DNA from: Puccinellia tenuiflora
Taxonomy: Eukaryota; Streptophyta; Magnoliopsida; Poales; Poaceae
Reading direction: 5' to 3'
Length of the DNA stretch: 64,000 nucleotides
NCBI GenBank assembly: GCA_012064385.1
Contig: QRDG01000060.1
Coordinates: forward strand, 1,596,814-1,660,813
Part shown: piece after piece, positions 54,338-64,000 of the stretch
Layout: the number at the start of each line of letters is the position of its first letter
Position numbering within the stretch: the first letter of the stretch is position 1
Translations under genes and position numbers: made by a program
Notes under the pieces: generated by a model
Databases searched by the model: none
Told to the model about the DNA's origin: nothing
The model's input: only the letters and a program-made list of their open reading frames with translations

Positions 54338-57300
54338 TGTAATGTCCCGGGGTTTTCCCCAAATTAGTTTTTTTTTGTTATTTTATTTTAGCATCATCAT
54401 GACATCATCATCTATCACCTTGCATTTTTAGCAAAAGAAAAATCAAAATATTATTTTGCTAGATTATTTTTTTTGTTTTGAAAATTAATCCTAGGGTTTA
54501 ATAAATCCATCACTCCCTCCTTTTCTAATTTTCAAACAAACCCCAAAATAATATTGGGAATACTTATAGAACATATGTCAAATCAAATAAGGCCCTTGAA
54601 ATTATTTTTGCAAAACCCCCTCCTCTCCTTTCTTTCCCTCTCTTTTCTTTCCTCTCTTTTATCTCTTTGCAATTGCCAAAATCCTGGTAATTCGGAAAAG
54701 GCCCCATCTCTCTCCAATCTGGCCCTCTGGCCTTTTTCCTTCAACAGCAAGCAACCCATCGGCAGCCCAAGCCGGCCAAAACCCAAGCCCACCATCATCC
54801 TCCTCTTCTTCTTTTCGTACGGCATAGCATCGAAGCTAGCCACGTCGACTAGGTCCTTGATGGGACGGCTGGGGAGCACCCCTCCAGCTCCTTAAAACCA
54901 GTGGCGTGCCTCCCTTGCTGCCCTAGCTCTTCTTTTCTCCCTCCCGCCGCCACTCTCCTCTCTCCATCTTCCTCTTTCTTCCCCTCTGTTTCATCTCCTC
55001 CTGGGCACCATCACGGCCGGAGCTTGAGCGCAAGCTCTCCTCCGTATCAAGCCTCTCCGATCCAAGCAAGCATGTCCGAAATATACTCCCAGCTCTGCTC
55101 CTTCGTTACCCTACCTTGGAGCCGCCGATCCCTTCCTCCTGCAGCCTCCATGGCCAGTGCCCCGAACGCCGCCATCGGCATGAACGTCGTCATTCCCGTG
55201 GCCTTGCCCAGCATCACACCTCCCCGTCATGTCTAGGAGCTGCCCCAACGTCTTCTTCCTCGACTACGCTGAAGAACCCGAGCAGGAGCCGCCCCGGAGC
55301 GTCGCCAAGGTCGCCGTCCCCGTCGTCGTCTACCTCCGTCCGTGAGGAGCACGGCTCACGTCCACCTCATCCTCCCGCCGTGGTGGTCGACCTCGAGCTT
55401 CAACGCCTACACCAGCACCTCCCCGTGGTGAGCAGCCATCGTTCCCCTCCTTCCCCCTCCACCATCCTCCTTTGCCGTAGCTGTCGAGTCGCTCACTTCC
55501 GAACCTGTCCGCCATGGCTGCACGCGAGCTGAGCACGTGCACGTCTCTCCTTGTGCCTGAGTCGCTGCTCCTCTACCTTGCCTACTGCACGCACACGCGC
55601 TGCTGCTTGTTTTAATTGAACTCCACCTGCACACTAGCACCATCGGCCTCCAGATCGCGCAAAGGACACCAGCAGCCGTTGCAGTACATCGCCGTCACAC
55701 CTCCAAGTCTGAAGCCTGAATCTTTTTTCCTGTCAAATTCAGTTAACGCCTTGGTCGTCACCTCTTATACAGTCGCGTCTCATATCCAACACCAAACTCA
55801 GCAGTAGCCCAGTGGCTTTGCTCTCTGTTTCCTCTTCCGGCCGGCCCAGGTTCAAATCCCCACAGCCACACCTTTTCCTGTTTTTCTTTTGTTTTATTAT
55901 TTTTTTGCTATATGTTTAAATTCATAACTTTTAATTGGTAGCTCCAATTACAAAATGTTTTATATGTTTTTGGATCAGAAAAATGTGTAGAATTTTAATA
56001 TGACATCCATGCTTCATGTTTGCATCATATAGTAGCACTTTAGTTGCATTTTTGTATATCACCTAATTACTTACATATGGAATGTGTGGGATTTAATTTA
56101 ATCGTTGTCCCTATTCCATTTAATTTTGAATAGCTCACCCATGTCTTGTTCCCCATGTTAATAACATTTAATTTTGATGGTTAGAAAATAACTTGAACCT
56201 ATTAATTAAATGTCGGAATCCGGTTCCGTTTAATTTGGCTTAAGTGCATCTCTCATGTCTTGCCATGTCATGCATGCATTGCATCAACATGCCGGATCTT
56301 TTGCCGTAGTAGTAAAATGCATCTTTTATTCCAGTGTTCATTGCTTCTTCGCGGGAATAGGACGTTGAGTTGATGTGAGCAACGACAGGTTCTGCTACCT
56401 CTACCGGATTGCAGGCAAGGACTACTCACTTGCTATCTTTGCTCGTTTTCTGTCTCTCACTCCTCCTATCTTTTGTTCCTTGCTAGCTCTATGTATCGAT
56501 GCTTGTGTCTCGTTCCTATTAGCATGTTTACCTTGCAGCCATGATATAGCCACACCCCCACATCCTTTTAACCTGTTGTTTGTTAGCCTTGCGAGTCGTA
56601 GCGCATGCTTAGGAGTTGCTTGTGGAGTTCTAATACACTGCTGTTTAGATGGTATCATTTATTTAATGAAGACCTGTTATGTGGGAGAACTTATATAATA
56701 AAGATAAGGCACCGGTGGAAGGCCAACTATGGTGATTTGTTCTGCTAGTGTCGTCTAGGAAAAACCGTTCTTTTCCGCTTATCCAAGAATGAGCGCCCTA
56801 CCCACACGTGGGAAGACTTATGGAACCCCCCGCAACTCAGTACCGGATCTGCTATATTGGTTAGGGAGCCACAAAGTAGTTCGGGTGTTTACCATTTGGA
56901 GCATACGCACAATGCATGATGAAGATGAGAGGTTACAACTATGGGGGGCGCATATAGGTTTGCGGAATGGGCGTTAATCGCATGTGGAAGGAGGAGCAAT
57001 CGTATGAGTGTTATCCTCCCGAAGCCGTTCACGCAACGTTTGGGCCCGCAAAGGAGTTTCGGCCGGGCTCCCCACGTGGATCAGTCTCAGATAGGTGGCT
57101 CTCTATCCAATGTAGTAGTGAAGGGGAAGGTCGTGTTGAGATACCTAAATGCCTCTGTGGCATGTGGTTGATTGAACGTGTATGGTTACATTTGGGCACC
57201 CCTGCAGGGTTAAATCTTTTCGAAAAGCCGAGTCCGCGGTTATGGACGACTTGGGTAATGTGCTGGCTAAAAAGATCATAGACATCACCGTATATCATGA

Positions 57301-58018
57301 ATAGCTAAATTGACTAGTAAATAGCCATATTCAAATAATAACTTGCTAAAACTTGATCAACGTGTGAGTGTCCGGACTTCTTCCTCGTGGGTATATGATA
57401 CGATGGAGTTGTCTTAGGACGGGTATTGCTTGGTGAGTAGTTTAGCCCAGTAGCGCAAGCGCTCTCTTCCCTCATTCTAATTAGACGCAAGTTGTAGCGT
57501 GTCTCTATAAGTTGTTAGTGCTGCTTGCCGCCGCCTCAATCGCTAACCCTCTTTCCCCGGAATTCCAGCTTTGATATCTTGTGAGTATTACTTGCCAGTA
57601 CTTCTACTAGTACTGACCCCTTCGGGGCTGCTATTCCACTGCAGTCGACAGGTTGAAGTCTGACGACGTTAGCTTGGGAATCCCTCAGGCTTGGCCTGGG
57701 CAGGGTTATGGTGCCTTCGTTTATCATCAGGACTCTTAGTCCAATTTGTATCTTGTCCGTAGCCGGACGCTATTTCGCTTCCGTTGTTATTGTATCTTTG
57801 TAATGTATCTTTTGTATTCTTGACTCGTGGAGTCGTTGCTGTATATATGTTGTTTTGTGGGTTCCATCGAGAACTATTGTAATGATCATCACAATTCCAC
57901 CCGCATAACGTGTGTGTTGCGACGTGCACGTTATGCCTGGTGGGCGTCCTAGGATCGTTATTATGCGGGTTTGGCGGGATCGCTCAAATCTGCATAGTGC
58001 CGATCCCGGGGCGTTACA
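54338..58018 (+). mobile_element. Solo LTR D (3.7 kb)
   Basis: It starts TGTAATGTCCCGGGG and ends GGGGCGTTACA and is flanked by CTCGC on both sides (54333-54337 and 58019-58023). There is no primer site, polypurine tract or internal DNA, so it is a solo LTR left by recombination. It interrupts the B2 antisense exon exactly between Glu and Val codons. Its end and palindrome block relate it to L1. Short ORFs in its GC-rich part (about 54900-55540) are compositional. Confidence 0.88.
57200..57247 (+). other. Three-palindrome block, D copy
   Basis: CCCTGCAGGG (57200-57209), CTTTTCGAAAAG (57216-57227), GTCC-8nt-GGAC (57232-57247). Confidence 0.85.
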
Positions 58019-58270
58019 CTCGCCCTTCGCCGGAGAGGGCACCGATTCGTCCCCAGGTGCTCGTGCCTTGACGCTTGAAGGAAGAAGGCCAGCTAGGCGG
58101 TGTGATTTCAGTTGCTCCGCTGTGATGGTTGAACCGCCCCAATCGGCGGAGATAGATCTCTTCGAGGCAGGTGCGGCGGCGGCGGCGGCCTCGGTGGCAA
58201 TGTCGACGATCCTGCTTGCGGAGGAGGCCTTGGCCTTAGAGGTGCCCTTGGTGGCGCGCTTGGGGGCCAT

Positions 58271-58817
58271 GGCGTGCGTGCGGTGCAAGAGGAGAGCGCT
58301 GCGCGGGAAAGAGATGAGCGCGGGAAAGACAGAAAGGTTGGGGAATGAAAGGACTGTTGAGGTTTTGGTTCTTACCCGTTGACATTTATAAGGGGGTAAA
58401 AACCCTAGAGGTTTACAGTGGTGGCCCGCGGTAAGATCGTGGGTAACGATTCAACAGTCAAAAGTTAAGGTTACAGAAGTGGAAGAAGAGCTGGCTTGTT
58501 CCGGAAGGCCGAGTCCTATGACTTAAAGAGTTGAAAATCCTCAGAGTTAGTGTACAGGAATAGCCACAGACTCGGCCGAGTGCTGTAAAGAGCTAGAGCG
58601 GTGGACTTGTGCAAAAGGCGAGGATGGATTAATTTTACGTGTATTATGTTTTAATTGCAGGAATTCATCTTGGAGCTAGCAGCTAGCGACTTCCGGGCTT
58701 GTGACTCGGAGTGAAGGAGTCGACAGAAGGAGTCGACCCCAAGAGTCGAACCAAGAATAAAATCAAGAGGACAGAGGAAGCCGACAAAGCTGCACCCAAG
58801 ATAAATTCGGGGGCTAC
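58271..58817 (+). mobile_element. B2 3' internal DNA and polypurine tract
   Basis: This carries the upstream region of the antisense gene (its promoter should lie here, on the minus strand). It ends at the polypurine tract AAATTCGGGGGCTAC (58803-58817). Confidence 0.75.
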
Positions 58818-59397
58818 TGATGGGGGGATACTTTATAGGTAGGCCCATGGACCCGGAAAGTAGACCCGCCAAGACCAAGAAGGCCAATGCCGAGTTATGA
58901 GACAAGTCACATGGGCTGGGCTGGAGACAAGCCGACCAAGGCCCGTGTGAAGAAGGGGGCTCGTCCTGAGAAGAAGTCCAAGCACAACCCGGAGTTCTAG
59001 TTTGGAAGGACAAAGCCTAGAGTAGGACTCCGTGTTCTAGTGTGACTCGGTGTAACCTGTAAGTCCAGGGACCCGGCAGTCTTTATAAGCGGGGTCCTGG
59101 ACCTTAGATCGATAAGCAATTCCAGTAGGAGAAACACCAAGTCGAATCAGAGAAACCCTAACCACCAGAGAGAAGTCGCCGGCTCCTGACTTGTAGGAGC
59201 CGGGTCCTTGTAATCGATATCTAGCAAAGAGCAATAACATAGAAGCAGGAAGTAGGTCTTTACCTCTAATCAGAGGGGCCGAACCTGGGTAAATCTTTGT
59301 TCCCTGGCGAGATTAACCGTTCCTACGTACTTCAATCACCAATGGCCCCAGAACTCATCTTCCCTGAGGAAGAACTTGCCGTGACAACCCCACGACA
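58818..59397 (+). mobile_element. 3' LTR of B2 (580 bp)
   Basis: It starts TGATGGGGGGATAC and ends CCCCACGACA, next to a polypurine tract. It is inserted in exon 2 of the B3 antisense gene (59398 on). It resembles the LTRs at 28418 and 61075. Confidence 0.88.
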
Positions 59398-60534
59398 GGT
59401 CTCTTCCTCAACCTCAGCCTCAGCTTCAGTTTCATTCCTAGTGCTAGCTCCAGAAGCCGGCTTCCAGAAGGAGTCGGTGAGCTGCAAGAGAGTCAGAGAA
59501 AATGAATTAACAAGCGATACTGATAAAAGCAAGTTAGAAATGTGATCAAGTGTAAGGCTTACATCAGGCGCCGGGTTGGTGGAGCAGAAAGGCTGGATCC
59601 CAAAGTGTGCCTGGTCCTTCACCGGCTTCCCGGTCAGCTTTTTGATGAGCCGACCGAGTTCAGGACCATCTGACAGTTGTTCTGTCACCTGGAGGTCGTC
59701 ACCCGCGCAGCGAGTGTACATACAAATAAGCCGAGTCCTATGACTCAGCGGCTGAATCCTCCAGGTGGTCCAGCATCGGACAAGATCCATGTTTTCCAAA
59801 TTGCGAGACAGAAGAGCTCGAATTCGGACGATCAAAGACTCGACTTTCGGCCGGGCGGTCTCCGGGCACCTAGCCTTCATGAGAGGAGTCGCCTCTAGGC
59901 GATCCTCAGAGAATAGAGGGAGTCGGGGTTCATCTGCAGGAGAGGTATCCTTGCAGTAAAAGAAGGTTTTCTGCCAATCCTTGATACGATTAGGAAAAGA
60001 CAGGTTTGGGAAAAACGGAATGGAGGCGCCGTTGAAGAGCGACGGCGCCGTATTGCAGAAGAGGGTCGTCGGATGTTTCAGGTTGAGGGTTGCAATAAAA
60101 GAGCTCGAGCCAGAGATCAAGATCGGGTTTGATTTGGAGGTAATCCTCACAAAGAGTCACGAAATTGGACAAAGTGAGAACAGAATTGGGAGCTAGGTCA
60201 TGGATGCGCAGCTTGTAGAAAGCGAGAAGCTGGCGGAAGAAGAGATTACCCGGGGGCGTGAATCCGCGGAACAGGTGCTCTGAGAAAATCACCACCTCAT
60301 CCTTCGCGGGAGCGGGCACCACCTCATCCCCTGGGGCCCGAGCTTTTACATTGGAGGGAAGAAGGCCGGTCAGCCGGTGCGTCTTCAGTTGCTCAGCTGT
60401 AATCGTAGATCCGCCCCAATCGGCGGAGATCGACCGCTTCGATGAGGATTTGGCGGCGGCGGCGGCGATGTCAACCATCCTGCTTGATGAGGAGGCCTTG
60501 GCCTTGGGAGCAACCTTGGCGCGCTTGGGTGCCA
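59398..60534 (-). pseudogene. Tat element B3 antisense gene, exon 1 and part of exon 2
   Basis: ATG at 60534 (MAPKRAKVAPKAKASSS) lies as in B2. Exon 1 (to 59563) holds the same domain (RSISADWGGSTITAEQL, HDLAPNSVLTLSNF). One missing base near 59998 shifts the frame compared with B2. The intron uses GTAAGC and TCTTGCAG at the same places as B2. Exon 2 (59481-59398) begins LTDSFWKP and is cut by the B2 LTR. Confidence 0.75.
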
Positions 60535-61074
60535 TGGCGAGCGGGCGGTGTGTGCTGAGCGCGGGAAAGCAAGGAGCAAAGAGAAAGGGGAATTTGAGGC
60601 GAAAGGGACAAGTGAGGGTTTAGATCTTACCCTTTGCAGTTTATAAAAGGGGAAAAACCCTAAGCAGCTACAGTAACGGTCCATGACAGTTAAGTGGATA
60701 ACGGTTCAGTGGCTAAAAGCCAGACAGGAAATGATAATAGAAATTAAGGTCACATAAGTGGAAGGAGCCGGCTTGTCTCAGAATGGCGAGTCCTGTGACA
60801 TTAAGAGTTAAGAAGAGTCAAATTCTTCAAACCTTGTTCACAAGAGTCATAACAAACTCGGCCGGCAAATGCAAAGGCAAGAGTGGTGACTTGAACAAGA
60901 GGTGGGGGTAGACTCGTTTTATATGTGTTATATTTTATGCAGGAATTCATCTTGGAGCTAGCAGCAAGCAACTTTTGAGCCTCTGACTCAAATTGGAGAA
61001 GTCGAGTCAAGAAGTCGAATCGAGGAGTCAGAGGAAGCTGCCAAAGCTGCGCCCAAGATAAATTCGGGGGCTAC
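60535..61074 (+). mobile_element. B3 3' internal DNA and polypurine tract
   Basis: Noncoding DNA upstream of the antisense gene leads to the tract AATTCGGGGGCTAC that abuts the LTR at 61075. A TTATAAAAGG motif near 60641 (complement side) may belong to the antisense promoter. Confidence 0.65.
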
Positions 61075-61623
61075 TGATGGGGGGATACTTTATAGGTAGG
61101 CCCATGGACCCGGAAAGTAGACCCGCCAAGACCAAGAAGGCCAAAGCCGAGTCACGCATCAAGTCGCATGGGCTGGGCTGGAGACAAGCCGACCAAGGCC
61201 CATGACGGAGAAGGGACCCGTCAGGAAGGAGTCCAAGTACAACCCGGAGTTCTAACTTGGAAGACCAAGACGTAGAGTAGGACTCCGTGTTCTAGTATGA
61301 CTCGGTGTAGGTTGTAAGTCCAGAGACTCGGCCACCCTTATAAGCGGGGTCCTGGAACTTAGATCGACAAGTCCTAAGGAATCCAGAAAGACCAGATCCA
61401 TAGTCGCCGACTCCCCAGATAGGAGCCGGAACCTTGTAATCGAGATTAGATCTATAGCAATAAAGAGAAGCAGTAAGTAGGTCTTTACCTCTAATCAAGA
61501 GGGGCCAAACCTGGGTAAATCTGTGTCCCTAGGCGAGATTAACCACTCCCACGTACTTCGATCATCAATGGCCCCAGAACTCACCTTCCTAGAGGAAGGA
61601 CTTGCCGTGACAACCCCACGACA
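61075..61623 (+). mobile_element. 3' LTR of B3 (549 bp)
   Basis: It starts TGATGGGGGGATAC and ends CCCCACGACA. The right flank TAGGG does not match the flank of the B 5' LTR (ATATC). Confidence 0.85.
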
Positions 61624-62421
61624 TAGGGTATGACCTTTAACATAGCAAAAATTGTCGGAATGAGGCCATATTTGACACACTGCTCTATCTTGGTTGTAGA
61701 ATAGTGTTGGGTATGGGGTTTAGGGTTTTCATTGAATAAAAAACCCATTTTTCATTTTATTAGTGTCAAAACAGGCTTTTTTTGTGAAGCAGGTACCAAA
61801 TCGACTCACCAAAAAAGGAACATCCAAAGAGATGGAAAATAATAGACCACCATATAGGTACATATAACCCTGGGTTTCGATATGAAAACATACTTAGATA
61901 CTTCAAACATTCCATACAAGATCCTGCCGATTTCGTTGGAAGTGGGTCTGATTTGAACTGCGAGCGCCGCATAGTTTGGTCATGATTTTTTGAAAAAATC
62001 ATTTTTAGATCCATAATATGTACTTTCTGTAGAGATCTTTGACTTTCGCTGGATCGAAGTTATGGTTAGGTTTAGGTTTAGGGTTTATGGTCACGATTTC
62101 GGGGTAGGGTTAGGCAGAACTAATTCAAAAAAAATCAAAAAAATGGGAAATCTTCACATGGCCTCCTTTTATGTTACCTACCACCTAGAAAAAATTATAA
62201 ACATGTGTTATGGAAATTTTTGTCAAAAACCCTTCTCAGAAATGAGCTCCGGGGTTCGAAGATGTATGGCTTTCGACTGAAATGAGCTAGGGTATGTGAC
62301 CTAGCACCTAGAAACTAATTCAAAAAAATCAAAAAAAATGAGAAACCTTCACATGGCCTCCTTTAATGTGACCTAGCACCTAGAAACAACAAATAGCATC
62401 AGTACATAGTTCATAGTTTAC
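61624..62421 (-). other. Noncoding DNA at the 3' side of the MULE gene
   Basis: It is AT-rich, with a direct repeat of about 75 bp (62116-62192 and 62312-62385, sharing CACATGGCCTCCTTT and CACCTAGAAA). It follows a GT donor at 62421, so at least its right part should be an intron. No further exon was recognised. Confidence 0.5.
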
Positions 62422-63960
62422 CTTTGAATTTCTTTTTAAAATTTTGCGCTAGATGTCGCATACATTCCCTATGCTCCACTCCAGGGAATACAATTTCTAC
62501 TGGACTCTCTAAACCCTTGCAAGCATTTGTGTGTATAGCTAGACCTGGGGGGCTACCTATAATGTTGCGCAACTGCTGCAGAAACCAGACACAACTTTCC
62601 TCGGACTCTACCTCCAACACACCAAATGAAACTGGGAATAGCCAGTTGTGTCCATCAACTGCAGAAGCTGCTACTAGTTGTCCTCTCCATCTTCCAGTCA
62701 AAGCAGTTGCATCCACGGCCAAATAGGGCCTGCAACCATCCAGAAACCCCTGCCAGCAAGCTTTGAAAGAAACAAAAGCCCTCCTGAAGCACTCCTTCTC
62801 AAATAACTTCTTTTTTATTTTGTATTGAACTGTATGCTTGTCAATTTCTACAACGCTCCCTGGACTAGCCATCTCCACTTCAGCCTTAAATGTGTAAAGC
62901 AACTGAAAGCTCCCATTCCATGCACCATTAATCCTGTCAAGAGCCATTTCCTTAGCATAGAAAATTCTCATGTAAGGTATATCAATCTTGAACTTCTCAA
63001 ATAGCTTTCCATGGAGTGTTGTTGGACCAAGTGTTGGTTTTTCTCTCAACCAATCCATTACTGCATCTGCCACCCACCTAGTCTTTGCTAGCTTTGTTTT
63101 GGCCTTTCCCCCTCCACCACCAGGTGGACAAGTGTGCTGATGTGGGTACTTTTTTATCTGAAATAAAATAAATAATGATGTCAACTACAATTTAAAAACA
63201 TTACACAATGAACTGAAAATAGAATGAATCAATAATGTGAAGGGAATACACAAACCTGAACCAGTTTGCTCCTTAGCATCCGGGATGCATGCAACCTCCA
63301 TCTACACCTATCATATGGACAGTGGACTGTGAACCTTTTTGGCTCACTCTTCTCAACCACATATTCATTTTCACTCAGAATGCAATATGTAGTCACTGCA
63401 TTCCGACAGTCCACCATCGATTGGAATACGGTGCCGACAGTAAGCTGCGGAGCTTCCCTGTTCCACTCAATTGTTGGCATGTCCTCACCATCGTATTCAT
63501 CTTCAACTAAGCTGTCATTGTTCTCCTCCCTCTCTTCATCATCAGTGTCATCAAATCGAGCACGACTAACGGGCTCCTCCGGATATTCATCTTGCATAGC
63601 TTGTTTACTAACTGTATCTACCAGTTCAGGGTACATCATCTCATCCTCATCATCAAGTCGAGGCACTTCCTCGTCAGGCTCTGCATCTTCTTCTACAGCG
63701 GGTGCAGAAGCGAGAGGAGAAGCGGCAACACTAGTGGCACCAGTAGTGGCAGCAGACATGTTGTGGCTTTCAGAACCACTAGGTCTACTTGGTCGAGACC
63801 TACAAGGAGTGCCGACGCTCTCGCTATTAGCACAGACAGATGAGGTCTGAACTCCCTTCCCCTTGTCCTGTTCTCTGCGTGGCTGAAGCACATTGATACG
63901 GATTTTACCGAACTTGCTGTCAGCATTCAAAGTAAAAAGCAATCCAAGATCGATGCTCAT
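62422..63960 (-). pseudogene. Mutator-like (MULE) transposase, 5' exons
   Basis: Exon 1 (63960-63256) starts MSIDLGLLFTLNADSKF, has a Ser/Ala linker and acidic stretch, and ends in a MuDR-type DNA-binding region: VGTVFQSMVDCRNAV, EYVVEKSEPKRFTVHCP and WRLHASRM. Intron 1 is GTTTGT...TTTCAG. Exon 2 (63157-62422) carries KTRWVADAVMDWL and the MULE core: YLAVDATALTGRWRGQL and AVDGHNWLFPVSFGV, then GLAIHTNACKGLE and EHRECMRHL. The second catalytic Asp (usually TDA) reads Asn. The C-terminal zinc finger would be in missing exons. 63961-64000 is upstream sequence. Confidence 0.85.
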
Positions 63961-64000
63961 CGCAAGTTAGCGGGAGAAATGTTTGCTGGGTACTGCTGAA

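Larger units (their letters stand above)
52396..58270 (-). pseudogene. Tat element B2 antisense gene with PF04195-type domain
   Basis: The start is ATG at 58270 (MAPKRATKGTSKAKASS). Exon 1 runs 58270-58019 and, after solo LTR D, 54337-53601. It holds RSISADWGGSTITAEQL, LFRGFTPPGNLFFRQLL, HDLAPNSVLTLSNFVVLCED and PDLDLWLELF, matching the plant 'putative gypsy type transposon' domain. Intron 1 (GTAAGT...TTTGCAG) is followed by exon 2 (53517-52925), acidic and Ser-rich with a basic KKRKL stretch. Intron 2 leads to exon 3 (52839-52396), cut off at the CACTA end. Without D the frame is open. Function unknown. Confidence 0.75.

Noticed and set aside
54901..55643. ORFs of 63-138 residues near 55 kb (for example 55116-55532)
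   Set aside because: They lie wholly within solo LTR D in a GC-rich zone and have no recognisable domain.
28418..61623. One single Tat element from the LTR at 28418 to the LTR at 59397 or 61623
   Set aside because: Antisense exon 3 is present twice (36249-36670 and 52396-52839) and target flanks do not match (ATATC versus GGTCT or TAGGG), so at least three elements are involved.

Overview
This is plant nuclear DNA from a grass, most likely a temperate (Pooideae, possibly Triticeae-type) genome. The window is made almost entirely of transposable elements nested in or joined to one another. The retrotransposon lineages (Athila, Tekay chromovirus, Tat/Retand), the very large LTRs and a CACTA transposon with CACTACTAGG ends point there; no species call is justified. 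I found no ordinary single-copy host gene, no tRNA or rRNA gene and no CRISPR array.

Layout. 1-4482: leader and a 4 kb LTR of a minus-strand gypsy element (called L1), with a MITE inside. 4483-8220: 3' part and LTRs of an Athila-like element. 8221-24549: one large gypsy LTR (F), split by a complete Tekay-type element (E, 10379-21934, flanked by ATGCA repeats) and by an unclassified LTR-like insert (G). 24550-26756: 3' part and LTR of a second Athila-like element (H). 26757-28417: LTR and truncated gag of element A. 28418-36670: a Tat-type element (B) with gag, pol with two RNase H domains, and part of an antisense gene. 36671-41751: gag fragment X joined to the antisense gene and integrase of a further Tat element (C). 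41752-52395: a 10.6 kb CACTA transposon with two degenerate genes. 52396-61623: two more Tat 3' ends (B2 and B3), one inside the other, with B2 interrupted by a solo LTR (D, 54338-58018). 61624-64000: a Mutator-like transposase gene running off the right edge.

How the parts work together. The Tat elements carry a spliced gene opposite to gag-pol, so pol and this gene converge on a block of tandem repeats. The CACTA element encodes a TNP2-type transposase and a second protein with a Transposase_24-like region and a protease-like fold. All the transposition genes seen are damaged by stops, frameshifts or loss of catalytic residues.

Most noteworthy. (1) Four large LTRs share a compact block of three palindromes or hairpins whose sequences differ between two LTR groups while pairing is kept. 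(2) Both CACTA genes carry the same ~95 bp arm about 60 nt upstream of their start codons. (3) The antisense gene of element C reads open through five exons. (4) Two single N positions look like assembly joins; the one at 45192 sits between two 105 bp copies of the same sequence, so the order of the left and right halves of this window should be treated with care.
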